Translations under genes and position numbers: made by a program
In this document: positions 10,612 through 23,089 of the stretch, piece by piece
Layout: each line of letters starts with the position of its first letter
How positions within the stretch are numbered: position 1 is the first letter of the stretch
Notes under the pieces: model-generated
Databases searched by the model: none
Seen by the model: the letters and a program-made list of their open reading frames with translations, nothing else
What the model was told of the DNA's origin: nothing
NCBI RefSeq assembly: GCF_027943255.1
Contig: NC_072893.1
Location: forward strand, 16,700,001 to 16,764,000
Direction: 5' to 3'
DNA from: Anastrepha obliqua
Taxonomy: Eukaryota > Arthropoda > Insecta > Diptera > Tephritidae
Length of the DNA: 64,000 nt

Positions 10612-10800
10612 TGGCGACCGTCGTAGCTGAATGGGTTGGTGCGTGACTATCATTTGGGAGTGGGTAGATTCGTATCTCCGGGGCAAACCTCCGAGGGTTT
10701 TTCTGCTGTGAAAAAACTCCTCATAAAAAAACAATTTGTCGTTCCGAGTTGGACTAAAACTGTAGGTATGTCCATTTGTGAAAAAACATCAATACCATCG
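10612..10800 (+). repeat. tRNA-derived SINE (copy 2)
   Basis: Begins with the tRNA-like head 'cgtagctgaatgggttggtg' (A-box region) and continues through 'gcaaacctccgagg' and 'ctcctcataaaa' to 'ccatttgtgaaaaaacatca'. Diverged, with the 3' end lost against the RTE-like fragment that follows. Confidence 0.75.
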
Positions 10801-11672
10801 TCTACGATACTTGCCGTCGCCAACGTGCAAAGGTCCAAAAATCTTACGCAGAATCTTTCTCTCAAACACTTCAAGTGGCGTCACATCGGATGTTGTCATC
10901 GTCCAAGCTTCTGCACGATGAAAGCCTTATAAAGTGTTAGTTTTGTTCGTCGAAAGAGGACTCTAAAACGCAATTGCCTATTTACTCCAAAGTAGCACTC
11001 CGTTGGATTTCAAGACTGACATTGTTATCGGTGTCAATGCTTGTTCCTAGATAAACAACCTCGAAATCATAACTGTCAACAGTGACGTGGGTGCCGACAC
11101 GCGAGTGCGCTGACTGTTTGTTTGATGGCAGGAGGTACTTCGTTTTGTTCTCGTTCACCACCAGTCCCATTCGCTTTGCTTCTTTATCCAGGTTGAAAAA
11201 AGCAGAACTTACAGCGCAGTTGTTAGGGCTTATGGGGTCAATATCGTCGGCGTACGCCAGGAATCATACGCACAAACTGTGTCTGAGCGATTAAGCTCTG
11301 TGACTCGACCGATCTTTTCCAGCATCAGGTCAAAGAAGTCACACTCCAGAGAGTCACCCTGTCTGAAACCTCGTTTAGTATCAAACGGCTCGGAGAGGTC
11401 CTTCCCAATTCTGACGGCGCTGCTGGTATTGAGCAACGTCATCTTGCATCGGCGTATTAGTTGTGCGGGAATACCAAATTCAGACATAGCGGCATACAGA
11501 TAACTCCTTTTCGTACTGTTGAATGCAGCTTTAAAATCTACAAAGGATGGTTTGTGTTGATTGTGCTTTCATGTGTCTTTTTCAAGACTTGGCGTATTGT
11601 GAATATCTAACAGATTTGGGATTTTCCTGTTCTAAAGCCAAACCGATAAGGTCCAATCGGTTGGTTGATGAC
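10790..11672 (-). mobile_element. RTE-like LINE reverse transcriptase fragment
   Basis: Minus strand, right to left: NRLIGPY with a TGKS-like block, MSEFGIPAQLIRRCKMTLLN, EPFDTKRGFRQGDSLECDFF, then MGLVVNENKTKYLLPSNKQS and DFEVVYLGTSIDTDNNVSLE. This order is typical of the endonuclease-reverse transcriptase LINEs usually filed as RTE-like. Deletions remove the YADD region and frames are broken. Confidence 0.8.
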
Positions 11673-12095
11673 ATCCAGAGCGCGCTCGAATTATGGAGGG
11701 AACACTTCTCGAACTTGTTAAATAGTGATAACTGCGAGTATCACAGAGAATGTGAAGATCTCGATACATCAATCGTTGATGACGATACTGTCGTTCCGCT
11801 ACCCGACCCCGACGAGGTGAGAATAGCGAAAACGCGTCTAAAGAACAACAACGCCCCTGGAGCCGATGCACTGCCGGCTGAGCTATTCAAATATGGCGAC
11901 GAGGAGCTGGTAAGGTGCCTGCAGCAGCTCCTATGCAAAATATGTTCGGTAGTAAGCATGACTGGCGACTGGAATTTAAGTTTGCTCTGCCCAATCCACA
12001 AGATGGGTGATTCTACAATCTGTGCCAACTACGGCGGGTTTAGTCTACTAAATATCGTCTGTAAGGTTCTAGCAAACGTATTGTGTAAAAGAAGG
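11665..12095 (+). mobile_element. RTE-like LINE fragment, pre-RT domain, opposite orientation
   Basis: The plus-strand frame from 11547 contains VDDIQSALELWREHFSNLLN, RLKNNNAPGADALPAELFKY and DWNLSLLCPIHKMGD, the block just upstream of the RT palm in RTE-like LINEs. Its left edge meets the minus-strand fragment of the same family head to head near 11668. Confidence 0.8.
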
Positions 12096-12868
12096 TCGTT
12101 TTACACTATCAATCTTCCCGATCACAGGAACATTCGAGGTAATGAGATAGCGGATGGGCTAGCAAGAAAAGACTCGACACTAGACATAGCAGAGGCGGTG
12201 GCAGTCTTCACCCCACTCAACACAAAAAAAGCATCCATGGCTTCACACTATCATGCTTTAGCTGAATGAAGATGGAAGCAATTAACTACATTAACTACGT
12301 GTATTACAACAAAAAACACGAGGCCGTCGTACAAAATCCAAAGGACGAATTACCTGCCAAGATGTTCTCGACCAAACATTTCACGCATCACTGCAACGCT
12401 TACAGGTAAGTAGGGGATAATGCAGCCAGACTCAACCTCCCTTCAATCCTATCTGCAGAAGCTGTCAAGCGGATGGGGTGAAGGAAAGTCTTTTCCACTA
12501 TTTATGCGAACGTCCAGGGCTAGCTAGGACACGATTTCGCTCCTTCCGTAAGCCTTTCTTATAGCAAATTAATGAGATCTCAGACATCGAGATAAAGAAT
12601 TTGCTGCTATACTTGGACCTCACAACAACAATATCAAAATTCGATCATACCTACTGGCTGACTGATGACTGCAACTCCCTGAAATCAAATCAAGCCTCCG
12701 AAGAGGAATACTAGTATTAGTTCATGCAAATAATGCCATTGTACTCGAAATTTTTGTAGCAGCAGGCTAATCACCTACCCTGTCAGAAAGCAAATAGATT
12801 AACGAAACCAACGCAAGACTGAGTTTTATCGAGGCCCTATGCTCCCGAGTGGAGTGAACAAGAAAAAA
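12096..12868 (+). mobile_element. RNase H-bearing LINE 3' end with poly(A)
   Basis: Starts in the middle of RNase H with LPDHRNIRGNEIADGLARKD (the 'PGH..I.GNE.AD' motif), fused in frame to the RTE fragment before it. It continues with broken C-terminal sequence and ends in 'ccctatgctcccgag...gaacaagaaaaaaaa' at about 12868. Strand and poly(A) agree. Confidence 0.75.
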
Positions 12869-14640
12869 AAACTCAAAATTTGAGAATGAGTTCTAAAGTT
12901 CAGCAAAATTTTAATTTTGTTTCATACACTTTAACCCCCGAATTGTCGTCAGCAACACAACACTTAAAGAGCACTCAAGAAATATCAACTACCAAAAATA
13001 ACTAATTTATTTCGTTTTTAAACACCAGCTGTTGTATGTGGCAGCATCATTTAAAGGCCGCATGTACGCTTTATGCCTGCCAGCACTACCCCACCGGCGA
13101 GGGCAACGGCGACTGATGGAGCACATGTCAACGGTTCCTGATTTATGGACACAATCATTTGTGCTGCATCGTCCCCTCATCGAGTTGCACATTAATATCA
13201 AAAGCGCCACAGTACGTAGCGCCTACTGGCGAAGAGAGCGAAAGCGTTCACAACATAGCAAAGAAGCAAAGGACGAAAAGCCATGGGTGTCCGCGACCTT
13301 TTAACACCCTTTAAATGACATTACCGCCCCGCTCCGCAGTGAGCCTAGTTTAGTTAAATACCATCCAATGGCACAAAAATTAAATGCAAACGTTGTTGTT
13401 ATTATAGAAATTTTGCTGTTGCTTTTGCTTTGGCTTTGGCTGTTACTGTTGGTACGACGGCAACTGTAATAATTTGCCCAAAGGGGCACATTACCACCCT
13501 CAGCGACTAGCGGTGTCAACGTTGAATGGGCAACATTGAATGACTTGCTAGTAGCCTTCCAGCTGGACGACAAGTGTGTGTGTGTGCGTGTATACTTGTA
13601 ACGTTACGACGACGCTTTTACTGCTGGTAATAATTCGCACTTAACAAGTGGTTCATGGCGCGCGGGCTCACAATTGCTTTATGTTGGTTTTGTAGTTGTT
13701 TTGTTCCCTTCACTTTTTGCACTCACTGTTTTCACCACTGTAATTTCAATTTTAATGTTGATTTTATACGAATGATTCGCATGAATGGCGAATGTAAGTA
13801 AATTTGTGTGAACTTTTGTGTGTCACAAATTTCGCTACAAAATGGTAGCGAGCGTGCAAGAGAGAGCGTGCGGCGAGGGGGGAAATTTGTAGGGTCGTAT
13901 TGTGGCACAACAGTCAGTTCATGCCATTATTCAATTATGAAGTCATTAAGTCATTTGTAAGTGCGGGTATTTCGACACTTTATCGGCAGACAAACGACAG
14001 CAACCGAAAAACTCCGGAAGCAAGGGCAGCAGTACAACAGTGCCCGAGGGGTGAAATGAAATTGGTTACTTTCGACAATCATTGGCAGTTAGCACTTACA
14101 CTTGTTTGTAAGTGTGTTTGGCGTTTATGTTGAATACTTTTTTTTTATAAAGTGCTACCGTTGTTAAGATTAATGGCCAGTACTCACTTTGGACATATTT
14201 TGCAAAACGCCAATTGGTGAGCAATCGGTGGTGTAAGTACTCGAGCACAATTGCAAACTAATGTCTTTTACTTATCTTTGTTATTGTACATGCTAAATTA
14301 CTTGAACTTTATTACTTAAGTCTTCCATTGTTGAAATTCTTGATTCGTTTAGCTCATATCGTATTTTTGGATGAAGGTCTTTGCATACAAAAGCGGTTCA
14401 GCAATTTGTGTAAAGGACCTCGTGTTAAGGCTCATATTGGAAAAACATATTTTTGGTTTGTTGTGTTATAACTGGGTCACTAAAACAGTGTAAAATTAAG
14501 TCTATATGGGTATCATCCAGGACTACCAACTAAAACGTGGCTTGAGAAACAGGCGTGGGCCAAATTGTATCAATAAAGGAAAACGAGCGGAGTGAAATTC
14601 ACTTGGGCGAATCCATTGTAATACCAATAGACAAATAAGA
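12869..14640. other. Apparently unique DNA with low-complexity tracts
   Basis: No TE motif seen. Contains TTG/GCT-rich stretches near 13380-13450, a (GT)n run near 13574-13591 and GA-rich sequence near 13858-13880. Open frames at 13032-13304 and 13900-14133 have no recognisable domain and no clear splice context; an exon of an unknown gene cannot be excluded. Confidence 0.4.
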
Positions 14641-14648
14641 GGTGTATA

Positions 14649-15660
14649 AGGTAGGTAAGTGAAATGATTGAAGTGCCAGTCTCACACTCGTCAAGTAGCA
14701 CTGCAGCGCCGTTTTAATACCATTATGAGACCTCCAACAGGCAGATATCTACAGCCACCCAGAGCTGTTGATATAATGGAGAAGATTGATTGGATTTAGG
14801 TTGGCGCACTGCCCCAGGCTGTCGAAGAAAGTAGCGCCCAGTGACTTTAGTCGTTTAGCTGCCAAACCCAGACATTTACAGAGAAAATGCTCTACAGTCT
14901 CCTTCTCTGAAAGGTCCCCACAGCTTCTGTAATGGGGGTTAAATGGTTTACCCAGCTTTTCCGCGTATGTGCCGTTCGTCAGAGACCGGTAAACACAGCT
15001 TACGAGTTTGGAAATTGAATGGCGAGGAGTTCAAAGGACTTTCTGAGTCCTTCGCATATCATATTAGGGCCAAAGGGTTTTCGAAATAGCACATGAAGAA
15101 ATGGAGCTTCATCTTATCTGCGCTTTCCTGAGAAATAATTTGTGCAGTTCTCCTTTAACAACTGTCAGGGGGATGCCGATGATCGGGTAGGAGGTCTCCG
15201 AAGCCAATTCAGTCCCCTTCGTGGCAAGCCCCATTAGCAATTTCATTGCCCTCTATGTTCCTATGTCCTGGAACCCAGATCAGAGAAATGTTGCCTGCAC
15301 ACCAAAGATATGTGATCTCCTCCTTACAGCAGTTTACTAATTTCATTCTGAACTATGGCGTCGTCAGAGCCTTGATCGCGGCTTGACTATCGGAGAAAAT
15401 GTTAATACCTCCCTCGCTACTGCGTTCCCTAAGCATTTTGTGTGCCGTAGGATCGCAAAGACTGCTGCTTGAAAAACACTAGCAGTATTCGGCAGTTTAA
15501 AGCAGATAGATAAATTGGCTGATTTAGAGAAAACCCCTGCTCACACTCCCGATTCCCGACTGGAACCGTCAATGAATACAGAGGTGCAAGCTTCGGTACA
15601 GATTTTACAATCAATCTAATCCAGCCTATTTGGAAAGATTGCCCTAGCACGACCCTCAAA
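14649..15660 (-). mobile_element. RNase H-bearing LINE 3' half (family Z, copy 1)
   Basis: Right to left: RNase H start near 15580 (VFIDGS), INIFSDSQAAIKAL near 15390, SLIWVPGHRNIEGNEIANG near 15280, then the C-terminal region with a CGD....KETVEHFLCKC cysteine motif near 14900, and a 3' end close to 'gtaggtaagtgaaatg'. Frames broken. A closely similar copy lies at 37735-38330. Confidence 0.8.
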
Positions 15661-15779
15661 CTCTAGTTTGCGGATAGAGAGATCTGTTCGATCTCTGAAC
15701 TACGGTGGATAAGACTTGGCAAAAAATTTTTAATTCCTAAGCCAGTAAGATTTCGTAAGGCTGTACAGAGTAGCAGAAG

Positions 15780-16215
15780 TTTTCTACAGTGCATGAATTT
15801 TGAGCAAATGGGTTGCTCTAATCCACAAGCGAGCTTGGCAGGCTGAGGGAGGCTACCTGTCATGTCCAACCGACTGTCGCAGTTCCTCCTGTCACTAACC
15901 AGAGGGGACTGTAGAAGGCTGGTTGGACTGATTACGGGTCACTTTCTGTGAGCGACGCACATGAAAAGGCATCTCAGACAGTGCACTCTGCCCAGTACGT
16001 GCAGCCTTCGCTCGAATTATGGCTTGAGGTATTAGACACTGATGTGTTAAGAAGCGACCACCTTGGCTCCTTGGCACCACAAGATCTACTCAGATTTCTT
16101 CGGAGATCGGGTAGATTTAAAGAAAATTAAAAAGTGATCCTGAGAATAGTATAATGTACTTAATTGTGTCTGAGTGCTGAAGTGCTAGTCTGTCCCGATA
16201 AAAACAGAGTAAGAG
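15780..16215 (+). mobile_element. LINE family Y, C-terminus and 3' UTR (copy 2)
   Basis: Plus strand: 'aagcgagcttggcaggctga', a region matching RRLVGLITGHFL, then the end LLRFLRRSGRFKEN at 16081-16127, and a 3' UTR ending in an A-rich run near 16215. It matches the tails at 8755-9880 and 30350-30950. It abuts the opposite-strand family Z copy on its left. Confidence 0.8.
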
Positions 16216-16409
16216 GTTAAAAAAAAGTTTAGAAATTTATAAAACTCATTCTTTGATCTCATTGAATATACCTTAGAGCGCCGGCAATAGGAGCATTACA
16301 CGCATAATTCATATTAAGCAATTTAAAATGAAATTAGCGTTGCATGGAGTTATTAATTACACTAAAAGCCAAAAACATTAACCAGTGACCTAGAGACCTA
16401 GAGACCAAA

Positions 16410-16900
16410 CCAATCGTGAATTTTCTGAAAAAATGAACTGCGATCATAAAACGATTTTCAATCACATTCATTCAATGGGATTTACCGAAAAATTGGAAGC
16501 CTGGGTGCCTTCAACGAAAAAAACAAAGAAAGTCTCCTTCAAATTTCTTCTCAGCATCTCGCACGCCACCCAGCAACACGCGGTCATAAACAGCACTTTT
16601 TGTGCCGAATCGTCACAGAAGATGAGAAATTATACTTACACATCAAAATAAAGCAAAGAAAAGAGTAGGTGGCTCCAGGCGATACGCCAAAGCTGAGAGT
16701 TAAGCCGGATCTTCATCCAAAAAAGATCATGATATGTGTTCGGTGGGACACAGTATTCTCCGGACCTTGCATGGACCGATTACCATCTTTTCCGCTCCCT
16801 GTCAAACCATATAAAGTGCGTAACCTTCGATACGATGTGCGCAGACTGGAGGTGGCTCCCCAGTCAGGATTAAATGTTGATGTGTGTCAATAGTGTGGCT
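16410..16900 (+). mobile_element. mariner (mellifera-like) transposase pseudogene, middle part
   Basis: MNCDHKTIFNHIHSMGFTEK at 16433, then across a frame change GDTPKLRVKPDLHPKKIMIC near 16672-16735. These match mariner transposases of the mellifera-type subfamily. The terminal repeats and the last catalytic region are missing. Confidence 0.75.
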
Positions 16901-17950
16901 ACGACGTAGCCGTCAGAAATGTTTTATTTGTGTTTCCATACGCCGGTGAGGTATTGTGGGGTATATGCTTTCGGTTTATGGTAGTGTAGGGGTGGGTCGG
17001 GTGTAGTTTAGCCTCTCGAGTTTCGTTCTGGTGTTGAGATATCGTTTAATTGCTGACAGAATAATTCTCTTTTCGCATGTGGGATCTTTTGTTATCGCTG
17101 CTGAGGAAGCTTATTTGGCCGCACTGTCTGCCATCTCGTTCCCGTGAACTCCTATATGGCTTGGTATCCAAAGTAAGCGTAAGGTAACCTCCTTGCCAAT
17201 GAGCCTATCTTATTCTGCTAGATAGAACTGCTTTTAGAACAGATTTGCTGTCGGTGCATATGAGAGTTTTACAATCATTTTCCAAGGCCATGTTTATAGC
17301 ATGACTAACGGCGACTGCTTGTGCAATAAGAACAGATACACAGTCCGGCAAAACTTGCACCCGTAGAGTGTCTCCATCTGTGTCAACCACTGCAAAGCTG
17401 GCTGGTACGTTATCAGATTTTGAGCCATCTGTGAACCACAAAGACCAATTGTCAGCTTCACAGTATGTATATCTTGCGCTCCTGGAATATAGAAAGGAAT
17501 GCTTCGGATGATGTAGTTTTTTGTTTTTTGCAAATATGGATAGGCTGAGATCACAGAATACTTTCGTTATCTCCTATTGTGAATTTTTTGCTTGGTAGTT
17601 TACCACCAGATTGGATAACTCTAGCTTATTGGCGATTCCAAATATTTGATGCATAACAGAAGTAACTTTTTGTGGATTTTTGGATCGATTTATCTTTGCA
17701 ATGACTTTGTCGATGATTGAGTTGGATTGGAAAATAAGTTTAGGGATGAGTCTCGCGTGAATCTGATGTATTATTTCTTCAATTGTTGGTAGGCCCGCCT
17801 CTGCTAAAAGGTTTTTTTATTGAAGTTGTGCGAAGTGCAAAAATACTCGTTCGCCACGCTTGGTGATATACCGGCCTGAAGATGTTTAAAGCCGATTTTG
17901 GTGAGTTCCCGTAGTCGATTTTGCTGTACATATATATAGAGTTTTCTAAA
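16900..17950 (-). mobile_element. RNase H LINE (I-like), 5'-truncated
   Basis: Minus strand: RNase H beginning MWFTDGSKSDNVPASFAVVD (17441), then AVAVSHAINMALENDCKTLI and CTDSKSVLKAVLSSRI, then WIPSHIGVHGNEMADSAAK near 17130, with the 3' end near 16900. Upstream (17450-17950) lies broken RT-RNase H linker. Several stops. Confidence 0.8.
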
Positions 17951-17959
17951 GAGAGGTGT

Positions 17960-18452
17960 TATTTTGATATTCAAAGAAAAATGCCATTTTTTAATATAAA
18001 TGATCGGATGTTTATTTCATTATAAAGAGTATGACGTTAATAGTGGAAAATAACTTCAGGCAAATGGCCACCACGACCACGATTACAGGACAATTTTCCA
18101 TAACCTTTTCATGAAATTTTCCACAACCGAATTGCAAAGTGGATGCCCTATGTCCTCGATAGCCTCATGAATTCCATCTTTGAGGTCTTGAATCGACCCT
18201 GGGCTGTTGGCGTAGACCTTCTCTTTCACGTGGCCCCAAAGAAAAAAGTCTCAAGGTGTTCAATCACAAAATCTCGGTGACCAATTGTGATCACCTCTTT
18301 TCGAGAGATAACTCGGTCCGGAAACTTTTCCCGTAAAAGATCAATGGTTTCGTTGCTTGTGTGGCACGTGGCACCGTCTTGTTGAAAATAAACTTTGTCC
18401 AGATCAATACCATCCAATTCCGGCCATAAAAAATCGTTAATCATCTATTTTC
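17960..18452 (-). mobile_element. DD41D mariner, catalytic core and 3' end (third copy)
   Basis: Minus strand: FLWPELDGIDLDKVYFQQDG, CHTSNETIDLLREKFPDRVI, a frameshift, then CDLTPLETFFFG and a C-terminus RGRGGHLPEVIFHY with stop near 18033. The last catalytic D of TPLD is E here. Truncated at about 18455, next to a piggyBac piece. Confidence 0.8.
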
Positions 18453-18499
18453 TATTCAAAATTACATCTGTTATTGGAAAACCCTTTACAATGAAAAAT

Positions 18500-19075
18500 A
18501 TTCCCAGAGGCAAAACAAAAACTGGAAAGTAGGAACTGAAGGTGAACTGGATGCGTTTCTCGGAGTACTTATAACAACTGGAGTACTGACGAATCCATTC
18601 GGAGAAATATATTTACTGCATCCATGCCTCGGGATTTGATGATAAAACTGCCAGAGAAACTCGAAAAGAGACTGACAAGTTAGCTGTCATAAGGGAAATC
18701 TGGGATTCTTTTGTAGACAATTGTCGAAAGTCATTCAATCCTTTTGGCGCGATAACTATTGATGAACAATTGGTACCATTTCATGGAAAATGTCCATTTC
18801 GACAATACATGAAATCAAAACCTGGAAAATATGGTATAAAAATTTGGGCTGCCGCGGATGTGAAAACGTCATATTTGTACAATCTGCAGGTGTAAAGCGG
18901 AAAGTTTCCTGGTAGAAATGTAAACAAAAAAATCAAGGGTCACGGGTTGTTAAAGAACTCGCTGAGCCTTTGTTTGGATCTGGCATAGGAATGACTACTT
19001 ATAATTTTTTCACAACTTATGATTTGTAAAATTTGCTTTTTGAATCGGCTATAAAAAACAACTAATCAATATTTT
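18500..19075 (+). mobile_element. piggyBac transposase pseudogene fragment
   Basis: Plus strand: IREIWDSFVDNCRKSFNPFG, AITIDEQLVPFHGKCPFRQY, MKSKPGKYGIKIWAAADVKT, YLYNLQV, a stop, and later MTTYNFFTTYDL. The first catalytic D (TIDEQL) is kept. The second, expected in 'TTDNFF', is a tyrosine (TTYNFF). No TTAA-flanked ends seen. It may come from a family different from the piggyBac at 61039. Confidence 0.8.
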
Positions 19076-19852
19076 TTCAAACTTCTTTTTTTACTTTGAA
19101 GATCGTTCACGACTGGCTTTACAGTAGGCCATTCGATCAACCCAATTTTTAAGAGAAATGTTTGGGCTCCAATTTCATGAATGGCAACTTCGATTTCGTG
19201 TTTTAAAGCATCAATCGTCTCTGAATGGTTCGCATAGCATTTGTCCTTAACGGCTCCCCACAAAAAATAGTCCAACGGGCTTAAATCTCAGCTCCGAGGC
19301 GGCCAATTGATATCGGATTTTCGGCTGATTATTCGGTTTTCAAAAACGATAGCCAAAAGTTCGAGTGTAACTTTAGCAGTGTGACAAGTTGCACCATCCT
19401 GTTGAAACCAAATGTCGTCCATGTCATACTCTTCAATTTTTGGAAACAACTCGTCGAGCACTTCACGGTAACGCTCGCCATTTACTGTAACCGCGGCTCC
19501 TCGCTCATTTTCGGAAAAAAAAAAATCCGCCAGACCAAAAACCGCACCAAACAGTGACTCGTTGTGGATGCATTCGCTTCTCTACAGTAACGTGTGGATT
19601 TTCTGAGCCCCAAATCCGACAATTTTGCTTATTGACGTAGCCACTGCCGATGTGAAAATCAGAAAAGAAGAAGAAGACTCACCACTTTGGAAATAGGTTT
19701 TCAATATTTCCCAATTTTTTTCAAGCGTATAGCGTCCTATTTCGTAAATGTCAAACCTTTAAGTAAATTATGAACACATTTGACATCCCATTTGTGTTAC
19801 CATTCTCAAAAAAATAGGTGGTTCAAAAAGCAAACGCTATATGGCCCACCCT
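19060..19852 (-). mobile_element. DD41D mariner, 5' end and most of the transposase (fourth copy)
   Basis: Right end in reverse complement reads 'tacagggtgggccatatagc', a mariner-type 5' terminus. Inside: [57 protein letters not shown], then DINWPPRS, a stop, DLSPLDYFLWGAVKDKC. QQDG-D to PLD-D spacing is again 41 residues. The left terminal repeat is missing, so the copy is 3'-truncated. An in-frame stop replaces the residue before DLSPLD. Confidence 0.85.
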
Positions 19853-19859
19853 GTAAAAT

Positions 19860-21430
19860 AGACTCTGTACTCTAAGGGTTAAATAAAAGAATTCTGTAAA
19901 AACACTACGAACTTATTCCGCAAACTAATATATTAGTTCCTGTAAAAAAAATGTTTCAAACAGTTGAATTTTTTCAAGCATTGCAGGTAATTTATAAAGA
20001 TCGATTGATTCTTAGATTCTAAAAATTGTTTATGAAGTTTATTCCGCTTGTTTATTCCGCTTCAGTACTTCCGCTTGGTACTGATAAGTGCACCAAGGAA
20101 GCTTAAAAGGTTTTTTTTTTATTATTTGTGGTGTATATTTCATAACGCCTTTCCAGGCGATGTCAAATAAAAAGCTACTTCATTTTCACTCACTTGGAAA
20201 TAAACTCCAACTCAATTTGTTTGCCATTTTCACTTCATGCATATTTTTATATGCAACAAAACATATTCTAATCTCTAGCGCACCATAGGATTCGCTTGCT
20301 AAAAAGTACTGCACAGCAACATATTTACATCACATTCCACACATACACACATACATACTTATGTAAGTGTAGATGTGCTTATGCGTACATGGCACTCAAA
20401 TGCGCGACGAAGGAATCCTTGGCGGATGTCTGCAGGCGATATGATAATTTCATTTTTATTTGCAATTTTTTACAGCTTGAAAAATTTTATACATCAACAA
20501 ACATGTCACAATGGCTGACAACAACAACAACGACGGCAACCATGCAAAATTATGGGTTACGCTAAAAGGAGTGAAAAAGTTGCGGGTGTAAAAAAGCACT
20601 GAAATCATGTTTATTTTGCCTTATCCCGAAAAGGCACGAACTCAAAACTGACAATAGCTGTTGGTGTTAGTGTTGTTGCTTTACTGAGCGCTGTTCTTTT
20701 TTGTTTTTGGTGCTTACTGATTTTAAGCGTTGACTTTGATGCTGATGGCGGAAGTAGTAAATGCAGCCATCTTCCTGCTTCCTTTTGTGATTAAAAATAC
20801 ACCACTACAACAAAAACAGCAAAGCATGACAAAGTTGGTTGTTAAAAAAATATATTTATTAGTGTTAGTTGTTGTTGCAATTAAAAAAACAAATCAGTTT
20901 ACTCATCACTCGTCAAGTGAAAGGTTGCTCTTCATGTCGCCTAAAGATTTTTCCCACTTTAGTTGCTTTTCATGTCGCCTAAAGATTTTCCCGCTTTAGG
21001 TGCTCTTCCCCAGCTTAGCTTAAACCACCGCGTGAAATATTGTCTTGTCTTAACTTGACGCGCATTAGCCGTTTTGGTGGTTCTTCGACGGATATGTGCG
21101 GAAAATTCTATGAACAATTCAAAAATTTCTTACCCCTGCCACCCGTTCACTATTTCACATTCTTTTGGCCTACAGCTGGCAGCCGTTGCAAATATTAGCG
21201 CCTGTGTTGCAAGCAAATCACTGCCATTAGCAACATCTACTTAGCGAGGCACGTAAGTAGTTTATGAGGTGAATGACTGAAGTCCTTTGAATTTGGCTTT
21301 ATAGTCAGCAGCAACACATACAGGTATACAATTACATACCCGTATTCATTTTTAGATACATATCCGTGCGCTTTTGAAAAAAAAACTCATATCGGCTTGG
21401 CAATTGCTTTATGCCAGGGAGCAGATAACT
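19860..21430. other. Apparently unique AT-rich DNA
   Basis: No gene or TE motif. Frames such as 20296-20565 and 20730-20999 are low-complexity and show no domain. Contains the 38-bp tandem repeat at 20931-21006. Confidence 0.4.
20931..21006. repeat. Two-copy 38-bp tandem repeat
   Basis: Unit beginning 'ttcatgtcgcctaaagattt' occurs at 20931 and again at 20969 with a few differences. Confidence 0.75.
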
Positions 21431-21589
21431 TAAGTCAAATAAGCGGTTCTGTCAAAAGTTCGCTTTTATGTAAACTCTCAAGATTCATAGGAAAAAAAAA
21501 GGTACATAGGAAAAAATATATATAAACATGGAAATTATGACGCATAAGGGCAACTCTAGCTGCAGTTACTGTGTTCCAAAATAATTTTT

Positions 21590-23040
21590 TTTTATCTAGC
21601 ACCACGTGCCAGTCGTTTCTTTGTCTTGCCAACCGGCAAGTCCTTTTCCACCTGATCTTCCCAACGCAGAAGAGGTCTTCCCCTTCCTCTGCTACAATCA
21701 GCTGATAGCGCTTCGAATACTTTCAGAGCCGAACGTTTGTTCCCATTCGGACGACATGACCCAGCCAACGTAGCCACTGGATCTTCGTTCGCTTCCCTAG
21801 GTCTATGTCATCGTAAAGCTCATACAGCTCATTGTTCCATCGCCTACGATACTCGCAAAAATCTTCCGCAGAAACTTTCTCTCAAACACTCCAAAGGGCG
21901 CTTCATCGGATGTTGTCATCGTCCAAGCTTCTGCGTCATGATGAGAGCGTGTAGAGTGTTAGTTTTGTTCGTCAAGTCCAAAGTAACACTTGTTGTTGTT
22001 GATATAAAATATTGTGTCTGAGTGATTAAGTTCTGCGGCTCGTATGATCTTCTCTAATATCAAGTTAAAGAAGTCACACGACAGCGACCTCGTTTAGTAT
22101 CAAACGGAGAAGTCCTTCTCAATTCTGATGGCGCTGTTGGTATTGAGCAACGTCATCTTGCCTAGCCGTATTAGTTTTGGGGGGATACCAAATTCAGACA
22201 TCGCGACATACAGATAACTCCTTTTCTTACTGTCGAATGCAGCTTTGAAGTCGACGAAAAGATGGTGTGTGTTGACTCTCCTTTTATGGGTATTTTTCAA
22301 GATTTGGCGTATTATAAATATTTGGTCGATGGTGGACTTTCCAGGTCTACAGCCACACTGATAAGGTCCAATCAGTCGGTTGATGGTGGGATTCAGCCTT
22401 TCACACAATACGCTAGCTAGAAACTTAAGACGATATTTAGAAGTATAATCCCGCGGTGATTGGCACATCTTACAGCAACACCCTTCTTATGGATTGGGCA
22501 GAGCACACTTAAATTCCAATCATCCTTTCATCCGACCATATTTTGCACAGAAGCTGATGCATGCACTTTAACAGCTCCTCGCCGCCATGTTTGAATAGCT
22601 CAACCGGCAGTCCATCGGCTCCCGCGGCTTTGTCAATCCATAATTTAAGCACGCTCTGGATGTCAATCACCAGATTGTCATCTTTGTTCTTACAGGAAAA
22701 CGCCCCTTTCTTGAAACCTTCGGTAACCAGTAACCAGCACCCTTGGCCAGCATCTCAAGCTCCTCGCACTCACGCATTTCAGCCTCTCGCTTCTTCATTC
22801 TAATAATACGTATCTCTTTCTGTTTCAGCTCCTGGTAGAGATCCCACATGGGTCGCGTTGCGCCTGCTTGCAGCCTGGCTCTATAAACATCATCCTTTCT
22901 TTCCGCGGCAGCATGAACTTCCTCGTCGTACCAATAGTTTTTTCGGGCCCGCCGATATCCTACTTTTTTAAATAACCAATCCAAAAATATGGAGAGCTCG
23001 ATCTTGCAGCTCTTGCTAGACCGAACAGCATTATACACAG
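21590..23040 (-). mobile_element. RTE-like LINE, EN-RT linker, RT and C-terminus with internal deletions
   Basis: Right to left: the linker KNYWYDEEVHAAAERKDDVY and MWDLYQELKQKEIRIIRMKK (22667-23038), RT part (22100-22468) with NRLIGPYQCGCRPGKSTIDQ, LFVDFKAAFDS and MSEFGIPPKLIRLGKMTLLN, then the C-terminal RGRGRPLLRWEDQVEKDL (21592-21777). YADD and palm segments are deleted. Same family as 10790-12095 and 23940-25320. Confidence 0.85.
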
Positions 23041-23089
23041 CCCGAAGTTTGAAAAGGATTGAAGTCTGAACAGCAAGGTAACCTGGAGC

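Noticed and set aside
13032..13304. Possible exon of an unknown gene
   Set aside because: Both strands are open over the same stretch, no domain is recognisable, and no consistent splice sites were found; left as unassigned.
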